Assembly: GCF_014451325.2 (NCBI RefSeq)
Contig: NZ_JACSCH020000001.1
Location: 1-47,384 of the forward strand
Direction of reading: 5' to 3'
Source of the DNA: Streptomyces sp. CB02980
Lineage (GTDB): Bacteria; Actinomycetota; Actinomycetes; Streptomycetales; Streptomycetaceae
Length of the DNA stretch: 47,384 nt
Below, one piece after another: positions 8,031 to 16,266 of the stretch (position 1 is the stretch's first letter; each line of letters opens with the position of its first letter). The position numbers and the translations under genes are program-made. Below the pieces are notes generated by a model, which saw nothing but the letters and a program-made list of their open reading frames with translations, searched no databases and was not told the DNA's origin.

Positions 8031-9050
8031 TCAGCTGACCGGTCCCGTCATCGCGTGCGGCCCTACCGCCGGTTCGAGCAGCGACAACGTCCGCTGCTGC
8101 GCATCGAGGCCGACGCGGATGCCAACCGGCATCGGCAGATTCGGGCCGGCATGCCCGAACTCGACGTTGCCCAGGACCGGGATGTCACGGTCACCGAGGA
8201 CGTCGAGGACGATCTCGGGCAGAGCAGGGGACGCGCCGGGCTCGAGTCCACTGATCTCACGCGGAACGCCCACGACCATGCCGGAGATCCGATCGAGGAT
8301 GCCGCAGTGCCGCATCACCTGCAGATAGCTCCACACGTGCGATGCCAGGCCGCCCGTCTCCTCCCAGAACAGCACAGCACCGTCGAACCATTCGAGCGGC
8401 AGCGCGAAACGCGTCGCCTGCGCCAGCACGATGCGATTGATCACCCCTCCGATCAGCCGACCTTCGACACGACCAGGACGCCAGCACTCCCACGACGGAC
8501 TCGCAGGCAGCGCACCGATCGCCTCGGTAGCGGTCAGCAACCTGGAGTAGAGCTTCTCGAGTTCCGCTTGGCGCGCCACGGGCGCAGACACCCAGTGTCC
8601 GCCGAAGCCAGGGACGGCCATGTCGGCATGGAACCCGACCAGACCCGTGCGCGAATAGAGCACCAGATGCAGCAGCGAGATGTCGCTGTAGCCGAGGATC
8701 GGCTTGGGGTCGGCCCTGATCGCCTCGACGTCGATCAGGTCAAGGTAACCGAGCGCGGTCTGGCCGCCGTCACTCGCAACGATCGCGCGCACCTCAGGAT
8801 CTTGCAGAAGACCATTGAGCTCCCCGGCGATCTCCGCCGGCGTGGCCGCGCTCCACCAATGGCGGCGTCCTGCTGCGAGTAGCGGAGCCCGACGCACGCG
8901 AAATCCCATCCGCTCGAGCACGACCACCGTCTGCTCGACGTTGGGTTCGCAAGCGGCTGGCAGCGGACCGGACAACGATGCGATGACAACGAGATCTCCG
9001 GGCCTCAGGGCACGCGGCCGAAGCAGTCGAGGCAGTGCAGGACTGGACAT
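8031..9050 (-). CDS. S66-family (LD-carboxypeptidase / MccF-like) peptidase homologue
   Basis: From ATG 9050 the protein has 339 residues; longer N-terminal extensions are low-complexity. Family features: PGDLVVIASLSGP near the start, IVASDGGQTALGYLDLID at the nucleophile-elbow region, then DPKPILGYSDISLLHL, GFHADMA, a Glu-rich LFWEETGG and a terminal His motif (FGHAGPNLPMPVG). S66 enzymes cleave L,D-peptide bonds of muropeptides or inactivate peptide antibiotics with a Ser-Glu-His triad. By hand alignment the Glu and His sites are present, but the usual nucleophile Ser position falls on Ala or Thr (GGQTA instead of GG.GS). It may therefore be a divergent or inactive member. It stands next to the ISL3 element. 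Confidence 0.8.
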   Translation of the reverse strand: MSSPALPRLLRPRALRPGDLVVIASLSGPLPAACEPNVEQTVVVLERMGFRVRRAPLLAAGRRHWWSAATPAEIAGELNGLLQDPEVRAIVASDGGQTALGYLDLIDVEAIRADPKPILGYSDISLLHLVLYSRTGLVGFHADMAVPGFGGHWVSAPVARQAELEKLYSRLLTATEAIGALPASPSWECWRPGRVEGRLIGGVINRIVLAQATRFALPLEWFDGAVLFWEETGGLASHVWSYLQVMRHCGILDRISGMVVGVPREISGLEPGASPALPEIVLDVLGDRDIPVLGNVEFGHAGPNLPMPVGIRVGLDAQQRTLSLLEPAVGPHAMTGPVS

Positions 9051-9235
9051 GGCGTCAGTGTCGCCGGTGCCATCGGCAGGGTCACGCGACTTTCGCCGGC
9101 CGTCCACCCCAGCACAGGCCCTCCTCGCTACGGATGCGGGCTCGCTCGCAGCGCTGGGCCGCGAGGACATCTGGACGGCGGGCATTGGTGTTGCGCCAGC
9201 ACAGGTAGGCGTGCTGGCTTTATTCACGGGTTGTG

Positions 9236-9258
9236 GGTTCTGGCACAGATCTTGGGGA
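9236..9258 (+). repeat. Left inverted end of ISL3 element 1
   Basis: Begins GGTTCTGGCACAGATCTTGG; its exact reverse complement is at 11813-11835. The first ten bases differ by one base from the ends of ISL3 element 2 (GGTTCTGGCT), as expected for related elements. Confidence 0.8.
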
Positions 9259-9377
9259 ATGGCCACAGATGGTGACAGGGTCGTTCGATGGAAAACGGCC
9301 ATGAGCCCGGATGCTTGACTGCAACGTGGTCACCAAGTCGCGGTCGTCGAGCGCCTACGGCGCCGTGTGCCCCTGCA

Positions 9378-9965
9378 CTATTCGGGGTGAAGAACGCAGC
9401 GGATCCCGGTCAGGCTCTCGTTCAGCTCGCGAGCTCCCAGGGCGACGCGTTCGTCTGGATCCCGCGTCAGCTCCTCGCAGAGCCGCACCGCGTCGTCGCG
9501 GTCGCTGGCGTAGATGGCAAATGCATCGCGGACCGCGGTGTGGATCCAATCGCCATGGTTCGGGCTGGCGACTGCCAGCGCGGACGCGATAATCAGCAGT
9601 CCGGCCCTGTCCTGCCGTCGAAGCAAGGCTTCTGCGGTCACCCGTGTGACAAAGGTGTTTTCGCGGTCGAGCACCAGCTCCAGCAGCGGATCGACAGCCT
9701 CCTCCATCTCGGCAAAGCTCGCCAGACCGCGACCGGCGTCCGCCCGGTCCCCAGAGTCGCTGCTTCGCCCGAGCTCGCCAAGGGCCACGACAGCAGCACG
9801 CCGCAGGGCACTGTTCACCAGCTTGCCCACCCCTCCCGCAAATTTCGGCAAAAGTAGCACCACGGTCCCCGCGGCCGCTCGGGGGCCTCCAAGGCGACTG
9901 CCCACCGCCAGTGGGGGAAACTCACCCGGCCCACGAAAACGACCTCCAACCGGCTCCGTACTCAC
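9378..9965 (-). CDS. HEAT-repeat-like protein, passenger of ISL3 element 1
   Basis: The minus-strand frame encodes up to 195 residues; the first 50 or so (Gly/Pro/Arg-rich) are doubtful and the real start may be nearer the helical part. From AVVALGELGRSSD on, the protein is built of amphipathic helix pairs (PLLELVLDRENTFVTRVTAE, LLRRQDRAGLLIIASALAVA), the pattern of HEAT/Armadillo-type adaptor proteins, and it ends GIRCVLHPE. Similar small proteins of unknown function are frequent in Streptomyces. It lies in the same orientation just downstream of the ISL3 transposase and inside the same inverted ends, so it appears to travel with the element. No catalytic motif is visible. Confidence 0.65.
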   Translation of the reverse strand: MSTEPVGGRFRGPGEFPPLAVGSRLGGPRAAAGTVVLLLPKFAGGVGKLVNSALRRAAVVALGELGRSSDSGDRADAGRGLASFAEMEEAVDPLLELVLDRENTFVTRVTAEALLRRQDRAGLLIIASALAVASPNHGDWIHTAVRDAFAIYASDRDDAVRLCEELTRDPDERVALGARELNESLTGIRCVLHPE

Positions 9966-10068
9966 TGGTCAGCCCCACTCACGAACCCCCGAGTGGGCAC
10001 CCTGTCGGGATCTGGGCGACCGGCTTCGAAGACGTCGACCAGCGGCAGAGCAACACCTCCGCGAGGAG

Positions 10069-11677
10069 CTACTGAAGCAAGATCATTTTTCGGAGCAGTT
10101 CAAATCCGGCTCGACCGTAGAGCTGTCGCTTGATCTCCTTGATCCGGTTCACGGCGCACTCGATGCTGCCCGAGCTCCAGTCCAGGGTGAGCCCGGCTGT
10201 CACGGCGTCAAGGTCCCGGAGCAGGTGGAGTGCGAAGCCGGTGAGCCCGGGCAGCTGGCTGGCCTCGACCGCGTCGATCCAGGTGGGAAGTGTGGCGCCG
10301 AGGCGGCCGGTGAGTATCTCGCCGAAGGCGCGGACATGCCCGGCGGCCGTGTCCAGTTCGGGGCAGCGTGCCAGGACATCCTTGAGGCCGGCGCGGTCGT
10401 CCTCGCTCAGCGCGGTGGGGTGCCGGGTGAGCCAGCCGGTCACCTGGCGCACCGTCGGGGGCCGGGGCGGCGCGTCGGCCGGAGCCCCGCGGAGGGTGGC
10501 GATGTGGGCGCGGACCATTTGGTAGGTGACGGGTGCGTTGTCGGCGACGAGTTCATTGTGGAGGTGGGTGACGCTGGTGCATCCCGCGGCGAATCGGCGC
10601 TCCAGGTAGGGCTTGCAGGGGTCCAGCCTGCTGGATCGGGGCCGGCTGTCGCGGATGGTGTCCTGCCAGCGTGCGGCGTTCGCGTACCGGAGCACGGTGT
10701 TGAGGCCCCAGCCCAGGTGTCGGGCAATCGCCCGACGTGAGTGACCTTGAGCAAGAAGCTTGTGGACCAGGGCGTGTGCTGCCTTCTTCCGCTCGGCCCG
10801 CCGGCCGGCTGGTACCGAGTCGTCCTGCGGCCGGCCGGAAGCCAGTCGGGTGGCCTCCGGCAGCATGCCGCTGGGCGAAGAATTGCTCAGACAGTCGCGA
10901 TGGGCGGCGACGCAGGTCTCCACGGCTCGGCCGAGGCCCTGCCACAGATGGAACCGGTCAGCGACCTGCAGAGCATCGGGGCACCGCGCCGGGCGCCCTC
11001 GGCATAGGCTCCCGCTCGGTCCCGGCAGATAATCTCCACGCCGGGGTGACGGACCAGCCACACGGCCAGCGGCCCGGCTTCACGCGTCGGGAGCCATCGA
11101 CCACACGATGGTCTTCGACGCTGGTCAAGACGGTGGAGTAGGTCTGGCCGCGACGGATCGCGAAGTCGTCCACGCCCAGCACACGCGGAGTACTGAACTG
11201 CGGATCAGGCAGTGCCATGACCCTGCGTAACAAGGTCATCCGTCCCGCGCCGAACCCCAGCTGGGCAGCCAGCCGAGCGCCTGCCCGCCCGGCCAGCGCG
11301 AGCCCCACTCGCTCCAAGGCTCGGTTAAGCCGAGTCGTGAACCTTGCGTGCGGGGCGGCCAGCCGGGAGAACGGCTCGGCGAACGTCCGGCGCGGGCAGT
11401 CCGCCGTTCCGCAGATGAAGCGCCGGACCGTCAGCCGGATCTCAAAGCCCTGCTCAGCGAGCGGAAGGTCCTTCAGCTTGCGCTGGTAACGGTTGTGGAC
11501 CCGGTCCGAGAAGCGACCGCAGTCCGGACATGCAGCCCCGGCGGCACGGCCTCTCGCCACCACCTCGACCGTGCCGAACGCGGCCGTAGCCGTCTCGACA
11601 TCCACATCGTCGATCCCGTTGAACACCAGCGAGTCCCAGAACGGTGCATCGGTCTGCATGAACAGCACCATCGCCAT
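10069..11677 (-). pseudogene. ISL3-family transposase, two frameshifts
   Basis: The N-terminal part (from about ATG 11677) has the ISL3 zinc-finger segment (CPDCGRFSDRVHNRYQRKL, then FICGTADCPRRTFAEPF) and the first catalytic Asp in [13 protein letters not shown]. Near 11090 one base appears to be missing, after HRVVD; the following stretch ([20 protein letters not shown], with the second Asp in CRDRAG) lies in another frame. Near 10985 a second single-base loss shifts to the frame of [20 protein letters not shown], which continues through a helix-turn-helix to the catalytic Glu in SSGSIECAVNRIKEIKRQLY and stops at 10069. Two losses of the same sign cannot cancel, so the protein is dead unless the sequence contains errors. 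Confidence 0.85.
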
Positions 11678-11812
11678 CCACAACCGCCCGCAGCAGCGGC
11701 CGGCAGACACCTGAGGGAGCGTCAATTCAGACCGTTGGACGACAAGGCGTACGCCGTCTCACACGAACCCGCCTCCTCACAATCGAACATCTAGGTCACC
11801 CTCCGCGACCGC

Positions 11813-11835
11813 TCCCCAAGATCTGTGCCAGAACC
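11813..11835 (-). repeat. Right inverted end of ISL3 element 1
   Basis: Exact reverse complement of 9236-9258. It lies only 77 bp from the left end of ISL3 element 2; the 69 bp between this end and the target duplication appear to be a scrap of the RHS gene relic seen on the far side of element 2. Confidence 0.8.
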
Positions 11836-11904
11836 CAATTCTCGTGAACATTCGCGGGCGTCAAGATCCGCAAGTGCTGCCCAAACCGGCGGACAAACGC
11901 TGCC

Positions 11905-11912
11905 CCTAGAAG
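11905..11912 (+). repeat. 8-bp target site duplication, left copy (CCTAGAAG)
   Basis: CCTAGAAG at 11905-11912 directly precedes the left end of ISL3 element 2 and is repeated exactly at 14326-14333 directly after its right end. Eight base pairs is the usual duplication length of the ISL3 family. Confidence 0.92.
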
Positions 11913-11947
11913 GGTTCTGGCTCGCTTTCCGTGATGTGTGCACGCTG
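11913..11947 (+). repeat. Left inverted end of ISL3 element 2
   Basis: 35-bp end, beginning GGTTCTGGCTCGCTTTCC and finishing GTGCACGCTG; pairs with 14291-14325 at 32 of 35 positions. Confidence 0.9.
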
Positions 11948-12033
11948 AGTTACGACTGGTGCTCCGATCGGGCTTCGGGAAGTTGCCCGAAAATGTTCAG
12001 GGCCGATCTTGGCGTGGTCGACAGTGCGGCGTC

Positions 12034-13635
12034 GTGGAAGAAACGTCGCCCCGCCTTGAGGGCCTGCTGTTACCGTCCATCGCGGACGTGTCGGTGCTGT
12101 CGCTGAACGTGAGTCACGAGGCGATACGCATCGACCTGTGCAGTACGGCGGCCGGGGCGGCATGCCCGGACTGTGGGAGCGAGTCAACCCGGGTGCACAG
12201 CTCTTACCTGCGGTTTCCTGCAGACGTGCCGAGTGGGGGACGTCTGGTGATCATCCGACTGCGAGTTCGACGGTTCTTCTGTCCGGAGTCGTCCTGTGCT
12301 CGGCGGACGTTCGCTGAGCAACTGCCGGGACTGACCCGGCGGCACAGCCGGTGGACCGAGCGGTTGCGGTCGACTCTCGCCGCGGTAGGTCTCGCCCTCG
12401 CCGGCCGCGCTGGCGCCCGGATGGCACGGGCCTTTGGGGTGCCCATCAGCCGCAGCGCGGTGTTGCGGCTGCTCGAAGCTTTACCCGAACCGGATGTCCC
12501 GACCCCGCGGGTGGTTGGTGTCGATGAGTACGCCACACGCAAAGGGCGGGTCTACGGCACGGTGCTCGTCGACGTCGAGACCCGCCGGCCGGTGGATCTG
12601 CTGCCTGACCGGGAGGCGTCCAGCCTGGCCGCATGGCTGGCGAAGCGACCCGGCATCGAGATCGTCTGCCGGGACCGCGCACCGTTCTTCGCGGAAGGCG
12701 CCACAGCCGGGGCGCCCCAGGCGACGCAGGTCGCCGACCGCTGGCATCTGTGGCACAACCTCGGGGAAGCCGCCGAGCGGGCTGTCGCCCGCCACCGCCA
12801 GTGCCTTCGCATCCTGGTCCCCGATCGCGAGGGGAAGGCCGAACCGCCGGCACCGGCCGAGGAGAAGGCGGATTCGCCATGGCGGAGCGAGCGATTCGCC
12901 AACCGCGTCCGAGCCAGGCACGCCACGGTCCACGCACTGCTGGAAGCCGGCCACAGCCGCCGCTCCATCGGGCGTCAGCTCCAGATGACCCACCGCACCG
13001 TCAAAAGCCTCGCCGAAGCCGCGAAGCCGGAAGACCTCTTCCACGGCCAGTGGCAGCACAACCGGACCTCCGTCCTCGACGAGTACAAGCCCTACCTGGA
13101 CGAACGTTGGGACGAGGGCTGCACCAACGCCTGGAAGCTCTGGGAAGAGATCGTTCCCTTGGGCTATCGCGGCAGCTACGGCCGGGTCAGCGCCTACCTG
13201 CGAGAGAAGCGCACCTCGCCACGGCCGGTCACCGCGCAACCGCCTGCACCCCGCGTGGTGACGAGATGGATTCTCAGCCGACCCGAGAAGCTGACCGAGA
13301 TCGAACAGCTCCGCCTCAAGGCCGTCCTGGCCAACTGCCCCGAACTCGATGCCCTGACCAGTCATGTCCGGTCTTTCGCCCAGATGCTCACCGAGCGCCA
13401 GGGTGAACGGCTGCCGCAGTGGCTCGACGCTGTCCGCCAAGACGACCTGCCCAGCCTCCACACTCTCGCGGCCGGCATCGACCGAGACCGCGACGCCGTC
13501 ATCGCCGGACTGACCCTGCCCTGGAACTCCGGCGTCGTTGAGGGACACGTCAACCGGATCAAGATGCTCAAGCGCCAGATGTTCGGCCGGGCCGGCTTCG
13601 CGCTGCTGCGCAAGCGAGTCCTGTTGGCTCACTGA
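12034..13635 (+). CDS. ISL3-family transposase, intact
   Basis: I start at GTG 12034 (533 residues); the frame is open to 11938, but that GTG lies inside the element's inverted end. Order of features: N-terminal zinc finger (CPDCGSESTRVHSSYLRF, then FFCPESSCARRTFAEQLPG), a helical linker (LAGRAGARMARAFG), the DDE domain with Asp in RVVGVDEYATRKGRVYG, Asp in EIVCRDRAPFFAE and Glu in NSGVVEGHVNRIKMLKRQMF, and an inserted helix-turn-helix (AGHSRRSIGRQLQMTHRTVK). The 500-550 residue length is usual for the long ISL3 group. Ends and target duplication show the element moved relatively recently, and the reading frame is uninterrupted, so it may still be active. Confidence 0.92.
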   Translation: MEETSPRLEGLLLPSIADVSVLSLNVSHEAIRIDLCSTAAGAACPDCGSESTRVHSSYLRFPADVPSGGRLVIIRLRVRRFFCPESSCARRTFAEQLPGLTRRHSRWTERLRSTLAAVGLALAGRAGARMARAFGVPISRSAVLRLLEALPEPDVPTPRVVGVDEYATRKGRVYGTVLVDVETRRPVDLLPDREASSLAAWLAKRPGIEIVCRDRAPFFAEGATAGAPQATQVADRWHLWHNLGEAAERAVARHRQCLRILVPDREGKAEPPAPAEEKADSPWRSERFANRVRARHATVHALLEAGHSRRSIGRQLQMTHRTVKSLAEAAKPEDLFHGQWQHNRTSVLDEYKPYLDERWDEGCTNAWKLWEEIVPLGYRGSYGRVSAYLREKRTSPRPVTAQPPAPRVVTRWILSRPEKLTEIEQLRLKAVLANCPELDALTSHVRSFAQMLTERQGERLPQWLDAVRQDDLPSLHTLAAGIDRDRDAVIAGLTLPWNSGVVEGHVNRIKMLKRQMFGRAGFALLRKRVLLAH

Positions 13636-13667
13636 TCGATGTCAGAAGCGCGCGATAGCTTCCCGAC

Positions 13668-14249
13668 ATGGGTGTTTATCTGGTGAGCGTCGGCGCGGAG
13701 GAATGGTTCGGTGACGAGGAAGACGGATGGGGTGAAGTTGCTTCGGGGCTCGATGCTGAACTCAGGCGGCGGGGCATGCCGCCCTACGAGGATGTCCCCG
13801 CAGAGACGGACTTCGCCCCTGGCTCAGGGCAAGCTTTCGAGGAAAAGCTGACCCCCGATATGACCGGGTTCCTCGCCTTGTGTCAGACGCATCTGTCACG
13901 AGAGGAATCGGAGATCCTCTGCGGCTGGACCGTGCTCGTGCCCTTCTCCCTAGATGAGGAGATCTGGTTGCCCATCGAGTCCGACGACCACGAGTCCATG
14001 GTGGCCGGCGCTCCTCAGGTACTACCGCTCGCCGAGAAGCTGGCGGCAGCCATCGATCTGCCAGCCGAAACCCCGGCGACGTGCGACAACCTCGACCTGA
14101 GCACGTGGTTCAGGCACCAAGCAAAGGAACTGGCCGCTGGTCGAACAGGATCGTGGACCAAGGACCTGGATACAGCCTTCTACGTCGCACTGTTCCTGCG
14201 CGCTGCACAGCACTCGATCCGGCGCGGCTGCCCCATCGTCTGCACCTGA
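13668..14249 (+). CDS. Conserved Streptomyces hypothetical protein, passenger of ISL3 element 2
   Basis: The 193-residue acidic protein begins MGVYLVSVGAEEWFGDEEDG and contains LCGWTVLVPFSLDEEIWLPI, AGAPQVLPLAEKLAAAIDLP and the ending FYVALFLRAAQHSIRRGCPI. I recognise it as a protein often seen in Streptomyces genomes and annotated hypothetical; no enzyme motif, signal peptide or membrane segment is visible. It starts 32 bp after the transposase stop in the same direction, and the right inverted end of the element follows 41 bp after its stop, so it is part of the mobile unit and probably transcribed with the transposase. Its benefit to the element or host is unknown. Confidence 0.85.
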   Translation: MGVYLVSVGAEEWFGDEEDGWGEVASGLDAELRRRGMPPYEDVPAETDFAPGSGQAFEEKLTPDMTGFLALCQTHLSREESEILCGWTVLVPFSLDEEIWLPIESDDHESMVAGAPQVLPLAEKLAAAIDLPAETPATCDNLDLSTWFRHQAKELAAGRTGSWTKDLDTAFYVALFLRAAQHSIRRGCPIVCT

Positions 14250-14290
14250 GACCCACCTTCGGTCCCACTGGTCTCCCAGCGAACATCACC

Positions 14291-14325
14291 CACCGTGCAC
14301 GCGTCACGGAAAGCGAGCCAGAACC
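14291..14325 (-). repeat. Right inverted end of ISL3 element 2
   Basis: Reverse complement of the left end with three mismatches; ends in CCAGAACC directly before the 8-bp duplication. Confidence 0.9.
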
Positions 14326-14333
14326 CCTAGAAG
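14326..14333 (+). repeat. 8-bp target site duplication, right copy (CCTAGAAG)
   Basis: Identical to 11905-11912; see the left copy. Confidence 0.92.
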
Positions 14334-14899
14334 TGAACAAAGCCACCATGACGTCGTTGCGTGCGTACCAGGTGCGGGTGCAGGTTTCGTCGCCGGCGGA
14401 CGACCAGTCGCCGTGGTTGTCCGCGCTGATGGCCATGCCATAGCCGTCGTAGGCGGTGCTGACGGCCGTGGTGCGCCACTTCTTCGCGGCGGTCAGGTAG
14501 GTGTTGGTGTAGGTCCGTGCGGTGCGGATGTAGCCGGCGGTGATGTGGGCGTAGGACTTCTGTTGGCTGGCGGTCTGCTTGTACCAGAGGTCGTTGACCT
14601 GGTTGCCGACTACGGTGGTGCCGTTTGTAGGTGATCTGCTGGCGGAGTCTGCCTGCGTACTGTTCGCTGTCGGTGAGGTCGCCGACGGTGACTTCGTCGC
14701 CGGTGCTGCCTGCGATGTTGTCGATGTCGATGCCGGAGACGGTGACGCTCTTGGTCAGCGGGTTGCCGCCTGCGTCCTTGGCCAGGCTTCGGTCGCCGTG
14801 CATGCCCTGCATGTACAGGCTGACGGTCTTGGAGCGGGTGTCGCCGACTGATCCGGATCCCCACAGCATCACCCAGACCTGCCCTTCGCGTGAAAGGCC
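14334..14899 (-). pseudogene. RHS/YD-repeat protein fragment, frameshifted and split by ISL3 element 2
   Basis: Minus-strand translation gives GQVWVMLWGSGSVGDTRSKT and LYMQGMHGDRSLAKDAGGNP, then QYAGRLRQQITY; one frameshift near 14624 leads to TTVVGNQVNDLWYKQTASQQ and TARTYTNTYLTAAKKWRTTA, YDGYGMAISADNHGDWSSAG and CTRTWYARND. This is the pattern of large Streptomyces RHS-repeat proteins, which are secreted or surface proteins with polymorphic C-terminal toxins. Both ends are missing: upstream coding ends near 14900 and the ISL3 element cuts it at 14333. The 69-bp scrap at 11836-11904 probably continues the same gene. It is non-functional. Confidence 0.75.
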
Positions 14900-15125
14900 T
14901 CTGGCCCCGAGACCGCCGGTCCGTACCTCGATCACGGACCGGCCACACCCCGTGCCTCACCCCGCCTCAGCCGCGCGAGGAGGGGCTGGCTACGTAGCTC
15001 GCAACCGAGAACGTTTGTTGTCGGTTTCCAAGAACGCTCCCTGGCCGCAGCCGTTCGCGATGTCGGCCAGAAGGAGGAGCGCCAGATCGAGCAGACAGTG
15101 CCGCTTGCCCCTCCGGGCCAGGGGC

Positions 15126-16058
15126 CTATTCCTCCGGCAGTCGCGCCATGTCGGACACGGGCCCGAGATGGCCGAGCTTGTCGGGATTTGATACGGAGCG
15201 GAGCGCCCGGATGACGCCGTCGGTGATGTCCAGCTCGATCACCGACGCCACTCGCCCTTCGGCGTCGTACGTCACCGCGCCCGGCCGGCCGTTGATCAAC
15301 GCCGGCCGGAGGGTGGCGCCAAGCGTCAGAACCCGTCGGATTCCGCCGACGAGCAGCTGGCCGACGCGCCGCGGGTCGGTCACCGGGTTCCTGGTCGCCC
15401 GCGCCTTGCCGCCGCCGTCGCCGTGGAACACCACGTCAGGCGCGAGCATGCCGAGCAGCGCCTCCAGGTCGCCGCCTTCCGCGGCCTCGAAGAACTTGCG
15501 GGCGAGCTTCTGGCCCTCTGCCCGCCGCGCCGGGGTCGGTGTGCTGCCGACGTCCTGTCCTCCGGCGACGATGCGCTTCTTGGCGCGGGCGAAGATCTGC
15601 CGGCAGTTCGCCTCGGACTTGCCGGTGGCCCTCGCCACATCCGGATAGCCGTACCCGAACACCTCACGCAGCACGAACACCGCCCGCTCCACTGGGGAGA
15701 GGACCTCCAGCAGTACGAGGAATGCCATCGACAGCGAGTCGGCCAGCTCGGCGTGCTCAGCCGGTCCGGGCCGGTCGGTGGTCACGACGACCGGTTCGGG
15801 CAGCCAGTTCCCCACGTAGGTCTCGCGTCGTACGCGTGCCGAACTCAGGTGGTTGATTCCCAGCCGCGTCACCGCCGTGGTCAGGTACGCCTTCGGAGCG
15901 TCGATCACGGTCCCAGCCTGGTGCGCCCGGGTCAGGCCGAGGAAGGCGTCCTGCACGATGTCCTCGGCGTCGCCAACCGATCCGGTCATCCCGTAGGCGA
16001 TGGAGAACATCAACGGCCGGTAGCCGGCCTCGTCCAGCACACCCGTTGATCCCAGCAC
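15126..16058 (-). CDS. sigJ: ECF RNA polymerase sigma factor, SigJ type with SnoaL-like C-terminal domain
   Basis: I choose GTG 16058 because GGGGGAGG stands six bases upstream; this gives 310 residues. Region 2 is seen in YRPLMFSIAYGMTGSVGDAE and DIVQDAFLGL, region 4 in LSPVERAVFVLREVFGYGYP followed by DVARATGKSEANCRQIFARA. The last 120 residues (ARKFFEAAEGGDLEALLGML, then APDVVFHGDGGGKARA) form the NTF2/SnoaL-like domain of the ECF41/SigJ group, which controls activity in cis instead of an anti-sigma factor. Such sigma factors usually sit beside a carboxymuconolactone decarboxylase-like or DoxX gene, exactly as here (divergent genes from 16267), so these are the likely targets. Confidence 0.93.
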   Translation of the reverse strand: MLGSTGVLDEAGYRPLMFSIAYGMTGSVGDAEDIVQDAFLGLTRAHQAGTVIDAPKAYLTTAVTRLGINHLSSARVRRETYVGNWLPEPVVVTTDRPGPAEHAELADSLSMAFLVLLEVLSPVERAVFVLREVFGYGYPDVARATGKSEANCRQIFARAKKRIVAGGQDVGSTPTPARRAEGQKLARKFFEAAEGGDLEALLGMLAPDVVFHGDGGGKARATRNPVTDPRRVGQLLVGGIRRVLTLGATLRPALINGRPGAVTYDAEGRVASVIELDITDGVIRALRSVSNPDKLGHLGPVSDMARLPEE

Positions 16059-16266
16059 AGAACCCTCCCCCGACTCGTATATCGCGGCAATAGGGCGAGC
16101 CTGCCTCCGCCTGCCCGTTCCAAGATCCACACGACGTTCAGCAGGTTATCCGAGGCCTCGGACCACCCGCCGCCGTGGAGACGCAGGTCACATCCACCCC
16201 TGTCACAGCTCGCGGGGGTGCCATGTCTTAGAGGGGCGACAGGGAACAACAACGAAGGAATCCACG

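Larger units (their letters stand above)
9236..11835. mobile_element. ISL3-family element 1, with a passenger gene and a dead transposase
   Basis: A 23-bp perfect inverted repeat (9236-9258 and 11813-11835), beginning GGTTCTGGCACAGATC, brackets a minus-strand ISL3 transposase pseudogene and, behind it, an intact HEAT-like gene. Similarity between the ends continues about 18 bp inwards, with GGTGAC at matching positions. No copy of this end lies between the transposase and the HEAT-like gene, so both belong to the same unit of about 2.6 kb. I see no 8-bp target duplication, unlike its neighbour at 11913-14325, so one end may have been rearranged. Confidence 0.65.
11913..14325. mobile_element. 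ISL3-family element 2 (2413 bp) with intact transposase and passenger gene
   Basis: The ends are 35-bp inverted repeats (11913-11947 and 14291-14325) with three mismatches, starting GGTTCTGGCTCGCTTTCCGT. They are flanked by a perfect 8-bp direct repeat CCTAGAAG (11905-11912, 14326-14333), proving the borders. Inside are an apparently intact ISL3 transposase (12034-13635) and a second, co-directional gene (13668-14249) only 32 bp behind it. The target is a decayed RHS gene on the minus strand. ISL3 members with passenger genes are known in general; this passenger is a conserved Streptomyces protein of unknown function. Confidence 0.92.
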
